Source: Hymenobacter tibetensis | GTDB taxonomy: Bacteria; Bacteroidota; Bacteroidia; Cytophagales; Hymenobacteraceae | Reading direction: 5' to 3' | NCBI RefSeq assembly: GCF_022827545.1 | Contig: NZ_CP094669.1 | Span: 1,206,001 to 1,270,000 of the forward strand | DNA: 64,000 nucleotides | Shown here: piece after piece, positions 45,466 to 53,883 of the stretch | Position numbering within the stretch: position 1 is the first letter of the stretch | Layout of the letters: each line of letters starts with the position of its first letter | Made by a program: the position numbers and the translations under genes | Notes under the pieces: generated by a model | Seen by the model: only the letters and a program-made list of their open reading frames with translations | Database searches by the model: none | Told to the model about the DNA's origin: nothing

Positions 45466-48288
45466 ATGCCCAAACTCCTACTTGCCCTCTTGCTCTGTCT
45501 AGCTGCTACTGGCCTCCGCGCGCAGGGCACCGAAACGATGTTCCTGTCTGGTACCGACAAAGACCACACGAAGAAGTGGAAGTTCTACTGCACAGCGGGG
45601 CGCAATTCCGGCAAGTGGACCACCATTCCGGTGCCCTCGAACTGGGAACTGCAAGGCTTTGGCAAGTACAACTACGGCCACGACAAAGACGCCGAGCGGG
45701 GCAAGGAAAAGGGTCTGTATAAATACGAGTTCAAGGTGCCCAAGAACTGGGACGGTAAGACCATCAACCTTGTGTTCGATGGCTCGATGTCGGATACCGA
45801 AGTGAAGATCAACGGGCAGTCGGCCGGGCCGATGCACCAAGGCTCCTACTACCGCTTCAAGTACGACATCACCAAGCTGCTGAAGCCCGGCAAAACCAAC
45901 CTGCTCGAAGCCACCGTAGCCAAGCATTCCGCCAACGAATCCGTCAACGATGCCGAGCGGCGCGGCGACTTCTGGCTGTTCGGCGGCATCTTCCGGCCGG
46001 TGTTTCTGGAGGCGCTGCCCACCACCCACATCAACCGCGTAGCCGTAGACGCTAAGGCCGATGGCAGCTTCCGGGCCGACGTGTACACCCAGGGCACCGC
46101 CGCCGATGAGGTAGTAGGTCAGCTCTACACGCTGGATGGGCAAAAAGCCGGCGCCGAATTCCGCAGCGCCGTAGCGGCTGGCGGTGCGGCTACGCGCCTG
46201 CAAACCACGCTAACCCAAGCTAAACTCTGGACCCCGGAGTCGCCCAACCTGTACCGGGTGGCCTTCACGCTGCGCAAAGGTGGGCAGCCGGTACACACCG
46301 TGGATAAGCGCATCGGTTTCCGGACAGTGGAACTGCGCGAGCGGGACGGTATCTACGTCAACGGCGCCAAAATCAAGTTCAAGGGCGTGTGCCGGCACTC
46401 GTTCTGGCCGACCTCGGGCCGCACCACCAGCAAGGCGCTCAGCATCCTGGACGTGAACCTGATGAAGGACATGAACATGAACGCCGTGCGCATGTCGCAC
46501 TACCCGCCCGACGACCATTTCCTGGCCGCCTGCGACTCGCTGGGCCTCATGGTGCTTGATGAAGTGGCCGGCTGGCACGGCAACTACGACACGCCCACCG
46601 GCACCAAGCTCACTGAGGAAATGGTGCGCAAAGACGAAACCCACCCCAGCATTGTGGTGTGGGTGAACGGCAACGAAGGCGGCCACAACTTCGACTTCGA
46701 CCCCGTGCTTGACCGGATGGACCTGCAAAAGCGCCCCGTTATTCACGCCTGGCAGGTGTTCCGCGGCACCGATACCCAGCACTACATCAACTACGACTAC
46801 GGCAACGGCACCCACTTGCAAGGCCACAACGTGGTGTTCCCGACTGAGTTCCTGCACGGCCTCTACGACGGCGGCCACGGTGCCGGCCTCGAAGACTACT
46901 GGGAGCAGATGTGGGCGCACCCCCGCTCGGCGGGCGGTTTCCTCTGGGACTTCTCCGACGCCGGCGTAGTCCGCACCGACAAGGGCGGCATCCTCGACAC
47001 CGACGGCAACCATGGCGCCGACGGCATCCTGGGGCCATACCGCGAGAAGGAGGGCAGCTACTTCACCATCAAGGAAGTGTGGAGCCCCGTGTTCTTCGAG
47101 CGCCGCGAAATCACGCCGGCTTTCGATGGCTCGTTCCGGGTGCAGAACCGCTTCCACTACACCAACCTCAACCAGTGCAAGTTCACCTGGAAGCTGGCGC
47201 AGCTGCCCGGCCCCGGCAGCAAAGCCGCACCCGTTACCAAAACCGGTACCGTAGCCGCTCCATCCGTGACGCCGAACGGCACCTACGGCACCCTCAAGCT
47301 CGATCTGCCCACCGACTGGCAGCAGCACGACGTGCTCTACATCACGGCCCAGGACCCCGCTGGCCGCGAAATTTACACCTGGAGCTGGCCCATTGCCCGC
47401 CCCGACGCCGTAGCGAAACAGCTGATTCGGATGGACGGCCCCAGCGCCGCCCGCCTCACCGAAACCGATTCGCTGTACACCGTATCCGCCAACGGCGTGG
47501 AGCTGACGTTCGGCCGTAAATCGGGGGTGTTGCGCACCGTGCGCAATGCCAAAGGCGTTATTCCGCTCACCAACGGCCCCGTGCTGGCCGAGGGCGAAAC
47601 TATGTTTGAAGGCCTCACCCAGCGCCAGGACGGCCAGAACGTGGTTGTCGAAGCCAAGTTCGCCAAGAAGAGCCGCTACCAGTCGTTGCAGTGGACGGTG
47701 TACCCCTCAGGCTGGGTGCGCATGAGCGCCAAGTACTTCCCCAAAGACTACGATTTCGCGCTGGCCGGCCTGAGCTTCACCTACCCCGAAAAAGAGGTAA
47801 AAGGCGCTCAGTGGCGCGGCGACGGTCCCTACCGCGTGTGGAAAGACCGGATAAAGGGCACCAACCTCGGCGTCTGGACCAAAGGCTACAACGACACCAG
47901 CACCGGCGAAATGGAAGGCACCCGTGGCCCCGAGTACCCTGAGTTCAAGGGCTACTACTCCAACTTCTACTGGCTCACGCTCCAAACCACCGGCCAGCCC
48001 TTCACGGTAGTCTGCGACCAGGAAGACGTGTACCTGCGCCTGTTCACGCCGCGCTTCTCGGCCACGCCCTACAACACGGCCCCGGCTTTCCCGAGCGGCA
48101 GCATCTCCTTCATGCACGGCATCACGCCCATCGGCACCAAGTCGCAGAAAGCCGAGAACATGGGCCCGATGGGCAAAACCAACATGTACTACGACTACAG
48201 CAAAGACCCTTCGTACGCCAAGGAAATCACCCTCTACTTCGACTTCACTGGTCAGCAAGCTACTCCTGCGGCAGTAGGCAAGCGTTAG
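45466..48288 (+). CDS. Glycoside hydrolase family 2 beta-glycosidase
   Basis: A 940-residue secreted protein (signal about 1-20). GH2 order: jelly-roll sugar-binding domain (about 25-185, WTTIPVPSNWELQGFGKYNY), immunoglobulin-like sandwich, TIM barrel with WVNGNEGGHN (Glu404 acid/base) and FPTEFLHGLYDG (Glu461 nucleophile), then large C-terminal beta-sandwich domains. The architecture is that of Bacteroidota GH2 enzymes in pectin loci. The sugar released is not clear: beta-galactosidase, beta-glucuronidase and alpha-L-arabinopyranosidase are all known from GH2. It ends the operon, followed by a strong hairpin. Confidence 0.9.
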   Translation: MPKLLLALLLCLAATGLRAQGTETMFLSGTDKDHTKKWKFYCTAGRNSGKWTTIPVPSNWELQGFGKYNYGHDKDAERGKEKGLYKYEFKVPKNWDGKTINLVFDGSMSDTEVKINGQSAGPMHQGSYYRFKYDITKLLKPGKTNLLEATVAKHSANESVNDAERRGDFWLFGGIFRPVFLEALPTTHINRVAVDAKADGSFRADVYTQGTAADEVVGQLYTLDGQKAGAEFRSAVAAGGAATRLQTTLTQAKLWTPESPNLYRVAFTLRKGGQPVHTVDKRIGFRTVELRERDGIYVNGAKIKFKGVCRHSFWPTSGRTTSKALSILDVNLMKDMNMNAVRMSHYPPDDHFLAACDSLGLMVLDEVAGWHGNYDTPTGTKLTEEMVRKDETHPSIVVWVNGNEGGHNFDFDPVLDRMDLQKRPVIHAWQVFRGTDTQHYINYDYGNGTHLQGHNVVFPTEFLHGLYDGGHGAGLEDYWEQMWAHPRSAGGFLWDFSDAGVVRTDKGGILDTDGNHGADGILGPYREKEGSYFTIKEVWSPVFFERREITPAFDGSFRVQNRFHYTNLNQCKFTWKLAQLPGPGSKAAPVTKTGTVAAPSVTPNGTYGTLKLDLPTDWQQHDVLYITAQDPAGREIYTWSWPIARPDAVAKQLIRMDGPSAARLTETDSLYTVSANGVELTFGRKSGVLRTVRNAKGVIPLTNGPVLAEGETMFEGLTQRQDGQNVVVEAKFAKKSRYQSLQWTVYPSGWVRMSAKYFPKDYDFALAGLSFTYPEKEVKGAQWRGDGPYRVWKDRIKGTNLGVWTKGYNDTSTGEMEGTRGPEYPEFKGYYSNFYWLTLQTTGQPFTVVCDQEDVYLRLFTPRFSATPYNTAPAFPSGSISFMHGITPIGTKSQKAENMGPMGKTNMYYDYSKDPSYAKEITLYFDFTGQQATPAAVGKR

Positions 48289-48310
48289 AAGGTTAGGATT
48301 TAGAATATAG

Positions 48311-48347
48311 CAGCGGGTAGTAAGCCGATAAGGTTTACTACCCGCTG
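48311..48347 (+). terminator. Intrinsic terminator ending the second PUL operon
   Basis: CAGCGGGTAGTAA (48311-48323) pairs perfectly with TTACTACCCGCTG (48335-48347) with further pairing near the loop. TTTG follows. It lies 22 nt after the GH2 stop codon. Confidence 0.88.
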
Positions 48348-48409
48348 TTTGTGTGCTGAAGGTAGAAGGTCGTTATTGAGGGACAGTTATAAACCTCCGA
48401 ACTATCAAG

Positions 48410-48763
48410 ATGGCCAAAAAGCAAGAAGATCTTAAGAACGAATCGGTTAGAAACTATTCTTTCCTAAAAGAGATGTACGAAGACTCGTATTTCCCTAGTA
48501 CGCTGGTAGACAAAGGCAAAGCCATCTTGGTAGGCTTGTGCTTCAAAATCGAACAAGAACAGCCCAAGTCGTTGGATGAATTGTACGAACTCACTCACGT
48601 TGCTACCGACAAGTTCAACGACTTGCAGGAAGATTTCGAGGAAGCCGATAGCGAAATAGAAACAGGCGCAAGAGAGGCTATTGCTGAGGATTTTGCCTTC
48701 GTAGCCAAGGCCTATGATTTTGAGGTTGATATAGAAGAGTTGATAGCAACCAGGGAGTGGTAA
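48410..48763 (+). CDS. DUF5713 family protein
   Basis: A 117-residue acidic, helical cytoplasmic protein with no signal peptide. The sequence matches DUF5713 well: NYSFLKEMYEDSYFPSTLVD, LCFKIEQEQPKSLDELYELT, TDKFNDLQEDFEEADSEIET and IEELIATREW. DUF5713 proteins are small, widespread and of unknown function. It has no evident link with the pectin genes around it and lies next to the AT-rich gene, so both may be one accessory insertion. The first ATG (48410) is the natural start. Confidence 0.85.
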   Translation: MAKKQEDLKNESVRNYSFLKEMYEDSYFPSTLVDKGKAILVGLCFKIEQEQPKSLDELYELTHVATDKFNDLQEDFEEADSEIETGAREAIAEDFAFVAKAYDFEVDIEELIATREW

Positions 48764-48800
48764 ATTCGATTGCTTGACTACAATTTAGGATACTGAAAAT

Positions 48801-49397
48801 ATGAGTAAACAAATGACAAGTGACTTGAGAATAGAATCAGTTATAGCAGCGGTTGCTGATCATAACAGAAATGCTATAGAGCATATAGATAGTAGACTTG
48901 AAGGTTTTTTAAAGATATTTAATGAAGCCTTTCCTATAGAAGATGATTTTCTAAGGGGGAGGGTGGAAGCCATAACCTGGAGTTTATTTAGTTCAATATT
49001 ATCTCTGTACGCAAATCAGAATAATGGCGCAGTGCTTGTTGAATTATATTCATTGATTGAGAAATTTTCAATAAGAGATTTTCCTGGTAAAATCACTGAT
49101 GATAAAGAAAAGAAAGGAGTAATTGCAAGTTTGATAGAAAGAAAAAATTTAACAGATATTGCTCCATTATATAATACATTAGGAATTTGGGATAGTGACG
49201 ATATAGCGTTTATTGGAAAAATATCTAAAATAAGAAATGGTATAGCCCATAAGAATGAAAAGTTGATTTCAAAATCTATTAATAATGGCAAAGAAGTTCA
49301 TTACCTAGATATAGATTCAATGGTCAACAAACATGATGCTTGTAATTATATTATTAACTCAATTAAAATTTTTGTAAAACTTAGTAATGATAAATAG
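48801..49397 (+). CDS. AT-rich orphan gene, HEPN-like protein
   Basis: A 198-residue protein with no signal peptide and no recognised family name. Base composition is strikingly low in GC for this window (17 of 60 bases are G or C at 49141-49200), with many AT-rich codons, which indicates recent transfer. The sequence is mainly helical. Near residue 145 it has IRNGIAHKNE; Arg145 and His150 match the RxxxxH motif of HEPN-domain ribonucleases, and the helical context before it agrees. HEPN proteins are often toxins or anti-phage RNases. The match is to a short motif only. The DUF5713 gene is 37 nt upstream; no obvious antitoxin partner is adjacent. Confidence 0.55.
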   Translation: MSKQMTSDLRIESVIAAVADHNRNAIEHIDSRLEGFLKIFNEAFPIEDDFLRGRVEAITWSLFSSILSLYANQNNGAVLVELYSLIEKFSIRDFPGKITDDKEKKGVIASLIERKNLTDIAPLYNTLGIWDSDDIAFIGKISKIRNGIAHKNEKLISKSINNGKEVHYLDIDSMVNKHDACNYIINSIKIFVKLSNDK

Positions 49398-49607
49398 GCC
49401 AGGACATATACTATTCCGTACATGCTAAGCTTCTCACCATGCCCAAATCCTAAAGCATCTTGCTAAGATCGTAGAATGAACTAGCCGAAAAATTGGTGAA
49501 CTATGGGACGCCAAAAGTGCTCTGCACAACCCCGCGTCCCACGCCTGCCAATCGGTAGGCATTCCTGCTCCTGAAAACGGCGGGAACCGGGGGTGAGGCC
49601 CTGCCCC

Positions 49608-52370
49608 ATGAACACGAACCGCCTGCTCGCCTTTCTTTGTACGATCTTGCTACTCACGGCCTTCCGGGAACCCCGGCCCGCCGCCGTGCAACTCCAGCGC
49701 CTGCGTTGTGAGCTGCTCACCAACCCCGAAGGCATCGACGTAACCGCGCCGCGCCTGAGCTGGGAGGTTGGCAGCCCGGAGCGCAACCTGGAACAAACCG
49801 CCTACCAGGTGCTGGTAGCCTCCACGCCCGAGAAGCTGGCCGCCGACGAAGGCGACCTGTGGAACTCGGGCAAGGTGAATTCGGGGCAGTCGGTGCACGT
49901 GGCGTATGCGGGCGCGCCGCTGCGGAGCCGGGCGCAGTGCTACTGGAAAGTACGCACCTGGACCAACCAGGGCGAAACCGCCTGGAGCACGCCGGCCCGG
50001 TGGAGCGTGGGCTTGCTGAACTACCTCGACTGGAAAGGCCGCTGGATTGGCTTCGACCGGGCGTTTGCCTGGGACAAAGAGGAAAGCCACGCCCGGCTGT
50101 CGGCGCGCTACTTCCGCAAGGAATTCAAAACCGAAAAGCCCATCAAGCAAGCCACGGCCTACATTATAGGGCTGGGGCTGTATGAACTGTACGTGAACGG
50201 GCAGCGGGTAGGGGAGCAGGTGCTGGCGCCCGGTCCCACCGACTACACCAAGGGCGTGAAGTACAACACCTACGACGTGACGCCGCTGCTCAAGCAGGGC
50301 CCCAACGCGCTGGGTACCGTGCTCGGCAACGGTCGGTTCTACGCCATGCGCCAGAACTACAAGCCCTACAAAATCAAGACCTTCGGCTACCCCAAGCTGC
50401 TCATGCAACTGGAAGTAACCTACGCCGACGGCACCCGCGACGTCATCAAAACCGACGATACCTGGCAGGGCACCGCCGACGGCCCCATCCGCACCAACAA
50501 CGAGTACGACGGCGAGGAATACGACGCCACCAAGGAAATGCCCAGTTGGAGCACCGCCGGTTTCGACGCCAAAAAGTGGCTGAAGGCCGAGCTGGTGCAG
50601 GAGCCCGGCGGCGCGTTTGAGGCGCAGATGAACGAGAACATGAAGGTGATGGAAACCATCAAGCCGGTGTCCATCAAGCCCCTGGGCGGCGGCAAGTATA
50701 TCCTGGATATGGGCCAGAACATGGTGGGCTGGCTCCGGCTGCGCACCAGCGGCCCGAAAGGCCAGAAGGTAACCTTGCGCTTCGCCGAAACTTTGCAGAA
50801 AAGCGGCGAGCTGTACGTGGCCAATCTGCGCGACGCCCGCGTAACCGACGTGTACACGCTCAAAGGCGGCGGGCGCGAAACCTGGGAGCCTACCTTCGTT
50901 TTCCACGGCTTCCGCTACGCGGAAATCAGCAACTGGCCCGGCGCCACGCCCACCGTAGCCGATTTCGACGGCCGCATCGTGTACGACGACATTGCCACCA
51001 CCGGCGAGTTCACCACCTCCGACGCCACCATCAACCAGGTGTATAAGAACGCCTACTGGGGCATCCGCGGCAACTACAAAGGCATGCCCATTGACTGCCC
51101 GCAACGCAACGAGCGGCAGCCCTGGCTCGGCGACCGGACCACCGGGGCCTACGGCGAGAGTTTCGTGTTCGACAACGCCCGCCTCTACGCCAAGTGGCTC
51201 ACCGATATCGAGCAGGCCCAAAAAGCCGACGGCAGCATCCCCGACGTGGCCCCCGCGTTCTGGCGCTACTACGGCGACAACGTAACTTGGCCCGGCACCT
51301 ACCTCACCATTGCCGACATGCTCTACCGGCAGTACGGCGACGCCGCCCCGCTCACCCGCCACTACGAGTCCATGAAGCGCTGGCTGACCTACATGCGTCA
51401 GAACTACTCGGAAAACGGCCTCATCACCAAAGACAAGTACGGCGACTGGTGCGTGCCGCCTGAGTCGAAAGAGCTGATTCACTCCAAAGACCCCGCTCGC
51501 AACACCGACGGCGCACTCATTGCCAGCAGCACTTACTACCACATGCTGGGTTTGATGCAGGGCTTTGCCAAGGTGCTCGACAAGCCGCAGGACGCGCAGG
51601 AGTATGCTAAGCTGGCCGCCGACCTGAAAACCGCCTTCAACCAGAAATTCCTGAACAAGGAAACCTGCCAGTACAGCAACGGCACCGTGACGGCCAACCT
51701 GTTGCCGCTGGCCTACGGCCTGGTGCCCGAGGAAGACCAGGGCAAGGTGTTCCAGAACATTGCCGACAAGATTCTGGTGGAAAACAAGGGCCACATCAGC
51801 ACCGGCGTAATCGGGACGCAGTGGCTGATGCGCGGCCTCACCGAGCACGGCCGCCCCGATATTGCCCTGCGCCTGGCCACCAACCGCGACTATCCGAGCT
51901 GGGGCTACATGGCCGCCAACGGCGCCACCACTATTTGGGAGCTGTGGAACGGCAACACCGCCGACCCCGCCATGAACTCCCAAAACCACGTGATGCTGCT
52001 CGGCGACCTACTGGTTTGGTACTACGAAAACCTGGCCGGCATCAAGTCCGCCCCCGACGCTCCCGGCTTCCAGCGCCTGGAAATGAAGCCCACGCCCACC
52101 CCCGGCCTTACGTCGGTACAGGCCTCGTACCACTCGGTGCGCGGCCTGGTAAAAAGCAGCTGGAAACAAGATGCTAAGCGCTTCACCTGGAACATCGCCG
52201 TGCCCGGCAACACCAAGGCCCTGGTTTACATCCCCGCCAAAAACGCGAAAGACGTGCAGGAAGGTGGCAAGAAAGCCAGCAGCGCCACCGGCGTGAAGTT
52301 CGTGCGCCAGGAAAGCGACCGGGCCGTGTTCGAGGTTGGGTCGGGTGACTACGCCTTCGAAGTGAAATAG
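49608..52370 (+). CDS. GH78 alpha-L-rhamnosidase
   Basis: The ATG at 49608 gives 920 residues with a signal peptide (about 1-20). A GTG at 49593 adds five residues. GH78 organisation: an N-terminal fibronectin-like domain (VQLQRLRCELLTNPEGID), jelly-roll domains (SARYFRKEFKTEKPIKQATA, LGLYELYVNGQRVGEQVLAP), an (alpha/alpha)6 barrel with IDCPQRNERQPWLGDRTTG (general acid region) and NGATTIWELWNGNT (Glu in the catalytic base region), and a C-terminal beta-sandwich with ASYHSVRGLVKSSWKQD. It removes terminal alpha-L-rhamnose from rhamnogalacturonan. The gene starts a rightward run where each junction holds a palindromic repeat. Confidence 0.93.
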   Translation: MNTNRLLAFLCTILLLTAFREPRPAAVQLQRLRCELLTNPEGIDVTAPRLSWEVGSPERNLEQTAYQVLVASTPEKLAADEGDLWNSGKVNSGQSVHVAYAGAPLRSRAQCYWKVRTWTNQGETAWSTPARWSVGLLNYLDWKGRWIGFDRAFAWDKEESHARLSARYFRKEFKTEKPIKQATAYIIGLGLYELYVNGQRVGEQVLAPGPTDYTKGVKYNTYDVTPLLKQGPNALGTVLGNGRFYAMRQNYKPYKIKTFGYPKLLMQLEVTYADGTRDVIKTDDTWQGTADGPIRTNNEYDGEEYDATKEMPSWSTAGFDAKKWLKAELVQEPGGAFEAQMNENMKVMETIKPVSIKPLGGGKYILDMGQNMVGWLRLRTSGPKGQKVTLRFAETLQKSGELYVANLRDARVTDVYTLKGGGRETWEPTFVFHGFRYAEISNWPGATPTVADFDGRIVYDDIATTGEFTTSDATINQVYKNAYWGIRGNYKGMPIDCPQRNERQPWLGDRTTGAYGESFVFDNARLYAKWLTDIEQAQKADGSIPDVAPAFWRYYGDNVTWPGTYLTIADMLYRQYGDAAPLTRHYESMKRWLTYMRQNYSENGLITKDKYGDWCVPPESKELIHSKDPARNTDGALIASSTYYHMLGLMQGFAKVLDKPQDAQEYAKLAADLKTAFNQKFLNKETCQYSNGTVTANLLPLAYGLVPEEDQGKVFQNIADKILVENKGHISTGVIGTQWLMRGLTEHGRPDIALRLATNRDYPSWGYMAANGATTIWELWNGNTADPAMNSQNHVMLLGDLLVWYYENLAGIKSAPDAPGFQRLEMKPTPTPGLTSVQASYHSVRGLVKSSWKQDAKRFTWNIAVPGNTKALVYIPAKNAKDVQEGGKKASSATGVKFVRQESDRAVFEVGSGDYAFEVK

Positions 52371-52389
52371 AAACTGAATCAAAAAGAAC

Positions 52390-52549
52390 GTCATGCAGAG
52401 GCACAGCCGAAGCATCTCGCCCACCAAACTAACTCCTGACGTGAGCGGCAAAGAGGTTGAGATGCTTCGACAAGCAAACGCCAGATCAAGCATGATAATA
52501 CTGTTCCAACGTCAGCACGCGGGATGCTTCGGCTGCGCCTCTGCATGAC
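52390..52549. repeat. Palindromic repeat, composite copy B
   Basis: Arms at 52390-52420 and 52519-52549 (31 nt each) match at 29 of 31 positions as inverted repeats. Between them a 17-nt arm of a second repeat type (GAGATGCTTCGACAAGC, 52459-52475) is present, as in copy D. CAACGTCAGCAC (52507-52518) abuts the right arm, as in the element at 61678-62086. The unit is a mosaic of two repeat types between the GH78 and sialidase-like genes. Confidence 0.88.
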
Positions 52550-52562
52550 AGACGATTTATCA

Positions 52563-53717
52563 ATGAAACATACCCTCGCCCTTTTACTCGCCACTTGCCT
52601 GACTGCTGGCTGCTCGGTGGCGCAGACTCCGGCTGCCAAGCCTCAGCCCAACCCCTGGCAGCGTGCCGTGACCACCAATGAGTTCATCTTGGAGAAGATG
52701 CCCTTCCCAGAAAGCCACGCCGCTACCCTGGCCGAAACACCTGCGGGCCTCGTAGCCTCATGGTTTGGCGGCACCAAGGAGCGCAACCCCGACGTGGGTA
52801 TTTGGGTGAGCCGGATGGAAAACGGCAAGTGGACCGCGCCGGTGGAAGTAGCCAACGGCGTGGTAAACGAAACCCTGCGCTACCCGACCTGGAACCCGGT
52901 GCTCTACCAAGTGCCTGGCGGCGAGCTGCTGCTGTTCTACAAAATCGGGCCGAAGCCATCGGACTGGAAAGGGTGGATGCGCACCTCCAAGGATAACGGC
53001 CGGACGTGGTCGGCGGCGCAGGCCTTGCCGGAAGGCTACATTGGGCCGGTAAAGAACAAGCCGGTGCTGCTCTCGAACGGTACCCTGCTCAGCCCCACCA
53101 GCACCGAGGGCAACGACGGCTGGCGCGTGCACCTGGAAGCTACCACCGACTTCGGCAAAACCTGGAGCATGATCGGGCCGATTGCCAACGGCGAAACCAA
53201 AGGCGCCATTCAGCCCAGCATCCTCAAGCACAAAGATGGCAAGCTCCAGTTGCTCTGCCGCAGCCGCGACCGGGCCATCCTGGAATCGTGGTCGTCGGAC
53301 CAAGGCAAAACCTGGACCCCGCTGGCCAAAACCACCCTCCCCGGCAACAACTCCGGCACCGACGCCGTGACCTTACAGGACGGGCGCCAATTGCTGGTCT
53401 ATAACCACGTGCTGCCGCCCGGCACCCTGGCCAAGGGCCCGCGCACCCCGCTGAACGTCTCGATTTCCAAGGACGGCAAGGAATGGTACGCGGCGGCCAT
53501 CCTGGAAGACTCGCCCATCAGCCAGTATTCCTACCCCTCGGTGATTCAAACCAAGGACGGCAAGGTGCATTTCGTGTACACCTGGCGCCGCAAGAGCATT
53601 AAGCACGCCGTGCTCGACCTGAAAAAGGTGAAGCTGGTGAAAATTGAAAACGGCCAGTGGCCCGCCCTGAAAGGCTACAAAGCCCCATCCGCCACGGCCG
53701 AGATTACACAGGATTAA
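52563..53717 (+). CDS. Sialidase-like (BNR repeat) exo-enzyme, lipoprotein
   Basis: ATG 52563 gives 384 residues; a start at 52524 would read through the palindromic repeat (MLRLRLCMT) and is rejected. The signal is a lipoprotein type with cysteine near residue 17 (LTAGC). The body is a six-bladed propeller with Asp-box-like blades (SKDNGRTWSAAQ, TTDFGKTWSMIG, SSDQGKTWTPLA, SKDGKEWYAA) and the conserved SWFGGTKERNPDVGIWVSR and PTWNPVLYQ of predicted neuraminidases (COG4692-type). The true substrate in pectin loci is unknown; no sialic acid genes occur here, so a plant glycan is likelier. A second protein of related fold is at 43579-45456. Confidence 0.8.
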   Translation: MKHTLALLLATCLTAGCSVAQTPAAKPQPNPWQRAVTTNEFILEKMPFPESHAATLAETPAGLVASWFGGTKERNPDVGIWVSRMENGKWTAPVEVANGVVNETLRYPTWNPVLYQVPGGELLLFYKIGPKPSDWKGWMRTSKDNGRTWSAAQALPEGYIGPVKNKPVLLSNGTLLSPTSTEGNDGWRVHLEATTDFGKTWSMIGPIANGETKGAIQPSILKHKDGKLQLLCRSRDRAILESWSSDQGKTWTPLAKTTLPGNNSGTDAVTLQDGRQLLVYNHVLPPGTLAKGPRTPLNVSISKDGKEWYAAAILEDSPISQYSYPSVIQTKDGKVHFVYTWRRKSIKHAVLDLKKVKLVKIENGQWPALKGYKAPSATAEITQD

Positions 53718-53753
53718 CAGCGCGTCAAAAAGCCTGTCAGTCTCAAAAAGAAT

Positions 53754-53850
53754 GTCATGCAGAGGCGCAGCCGAAGCATCTCGCTCGAATCGTTGAGTTG
53801 GCTTTGGCAACGTCAGCAGGCGAGATGCTTCGGCTGCGCCTCTGCATGAC
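53754..53850. repeat. Palindromic repeat, copy C (31-bp perfect arms)
   Basis: Arms 53754-53784 and 53820-53850 are perfect 31-nt inverted repeats with a 35-nt spacer. Each arm is itself an imperfect hairpin (ATGC..GGC..GCC..GCAT). The spacer is homologous to that of copy E when read on the opposite strand, so C is inverted relative to E. Confidence 0.92.
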
Positions 53851-53883
53851 GTTCTACATTTCGTTTCAAGCACCACTCCACCC

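Noticed and set aside
49650..51989. Long antisense open frame opposite the GH78 gene (also 43615-45348 and 58138-59793)
   Set aside because: The plus-strand genes have recognisable domains and signal peptides. Long antisense frames are expected from codon bias in GC-rich DNA, and the translations show no known pattern.
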